A stretch of DNA of 64,000 nt, from the NCBI GenBank assembly GCA_030536575.1, contig JAUNPS010000015.1, positions 1-64,000 on the forward strand, given 5' to 3'. The DNA comes from Eubacteriales bacterium. Lineage in GTDB: Bacteria; Bacillota; Clostridia; Lachnospirales; Lachnospiraceae. Positions 63,832 to 64,000 of the stretch are shown here, piece after piece. The notes under the pieces are model-generated. The model ran no database searches, was not told the DNA's origin, and saw only the letters and a list, made by a program, of their open reading frames with translations. Position numbers and translations under genes: made by a program. The first letter of the stretch is position 1; each line of letters starts with the position of its first letter.

Positions 63832-64000
63832 ACGCGAGCATCCGAACCGAATCCCCTTCTAAAAACGTCGTCTTCACCAGCCGCATCTCCGGCGTTCCCT
63901 CCTCATCCTCCGAAAGCCGTTTCAGCAGAAGCGCTGCGGCCTCCTGTCCAATTGCAGCAAAATCCTGGGAAATCACCGTCATCCTCGGCGTCAGCGTATC
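63830..64000 (-). CDS. LacI-family transcriptional regulator, C-terminal end (partial)
   Basis: The last 56 codons of a gene that continues beyond the window edge. The sequence DTLTPRMTVISQDFAAIGQE, then AAALLLKRLSEDEEGTPEMR, then LVKTTFLEGDSVRMLA matches the end of LacI/GalR proteins (TPxLTVIxQdf..iG..Aa.lLl.rl and the final L-x-RxS-like strand). The DNA-binding domain is not in view. It converges on the fucosidase gene, so it could regulate that enzyme or a gene beyond the window. Confidence 0.82.
   Translation of the reverse strand, partial: DTLTPRMTVISQDFAAIGQEAAALLLKRLSEDEEGTPEMRLVKTTFLEGDSVRMLA

Noticed and set aside
1-64000. tRNA, rRNA, phage or conjugative genes
   Set aside because: None was recognised by eye on either strand; a tRNA search program would be needed to exclude a divergent tRNA.

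Overview
The window is a 64-kb stretch of chromosome from a low-to-medium GC, probably spore-forming member of the Clostridia, most likely a gut Lachnospiraceae. The evidence is: strong AGGAGG-type ribosome binding sites; a CwlD-type spore-cortex amidase; a FloA/NfeD pair; YesM/YesN-controlled sugar ABC transporters; a BIG_2-ended surface protein with Cys-rich repeats; and MATE, AraC and PucR genes typical of that family. The genus cannot be named from this sequence alone. No tRNA, rRNA, CRISPR array or phage genes were seen.

Layout. 0-2 kb: a MarR repressor and the MATE pump it probably controls, through two copies of one inverted-repeat operator. 2-10 kb: an AT-richer block with an AAA ATPase/nuclease-like gene, an XRE regulator and a 1887-residue repeat-rich surface protein. 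10-12.4 kb: azlCD branched-chain amino acid exporter genes divergent from a LysR regulator. 12.5-21.2 kb: a glycerophosphodiester / glycerol-3-phosphate uptake and oxidation operon (ugpC-A-E-B-Q, glpA-like, glpB-like, DUF1667). 21.2-34 kb: a PucR regulator, then a long peptide/amino-acid salvage operon (tldD, tldE, peptide-binding protein, class V aminotransferase, aspartate-dehydrogenase-like, ornithine-cyclodeaminase-like, N-acyl-D-amino acid deacylase-like, PepV dipeptidase). 34-42.6 kb: a second MATE pump, an AraC regulator, HD and NUDIX genes, DUF554, an ECF sigma factor with its DUF4179 anti-sigma candidate, an unknown gene and an aldo/keto reductase. 42.6-45 kb: an AAA/DUF4143 ATPase and cwlD. 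45-53.7 kb: a reverse-strand sugar system (YesM, YesN, binding protein, two permeases, trehalase-like hydrolase, polyol-dehydrogenase-like enzyme). 53.8-57.8 kb: a histidine kinase, NfeD, FloA flotillin, an unknown protein and a LytTR response regulator. 57.9-64 kb: MTA/SAH nucleosidase, an unknown membrane protein, glucose-6-phosphate isomerase, a D-2-hydroxyacid dehydrogenase, a GH29 fucosidase, and the end of a LacI-type regulator.

Two sequence-level phenomena stand out. First, three copies (about 11.1, 56.8 and 59.7 kb) of a 290-384 bp element have inverted ends of the type GTTAC..TCACA around a conserved, stem-loop-rich core with helices of variable length. Each copy lies just upstream of, and codirectional with, a gene (azlC, the LytTR regulator, pgi). 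A 142-bp relative at 42.6 kb has a perfect 8-bp target duplication. The 56.8-kb copy has a 7/8 target duplication, and removing it in thought restores a one-base junction between the flotillin-operon gene and the LytTR gene. Second, between 19 and 31 kb there are six unrelated short tandem-repeat arrays (48, 105, 66, 63, 55 and 39 bp units). The four inside genes all have units divisible by three and sit as in-frame insertions in otherwise ordinary enzymes; the 66-bp and 55-bp arrays lie between genes.
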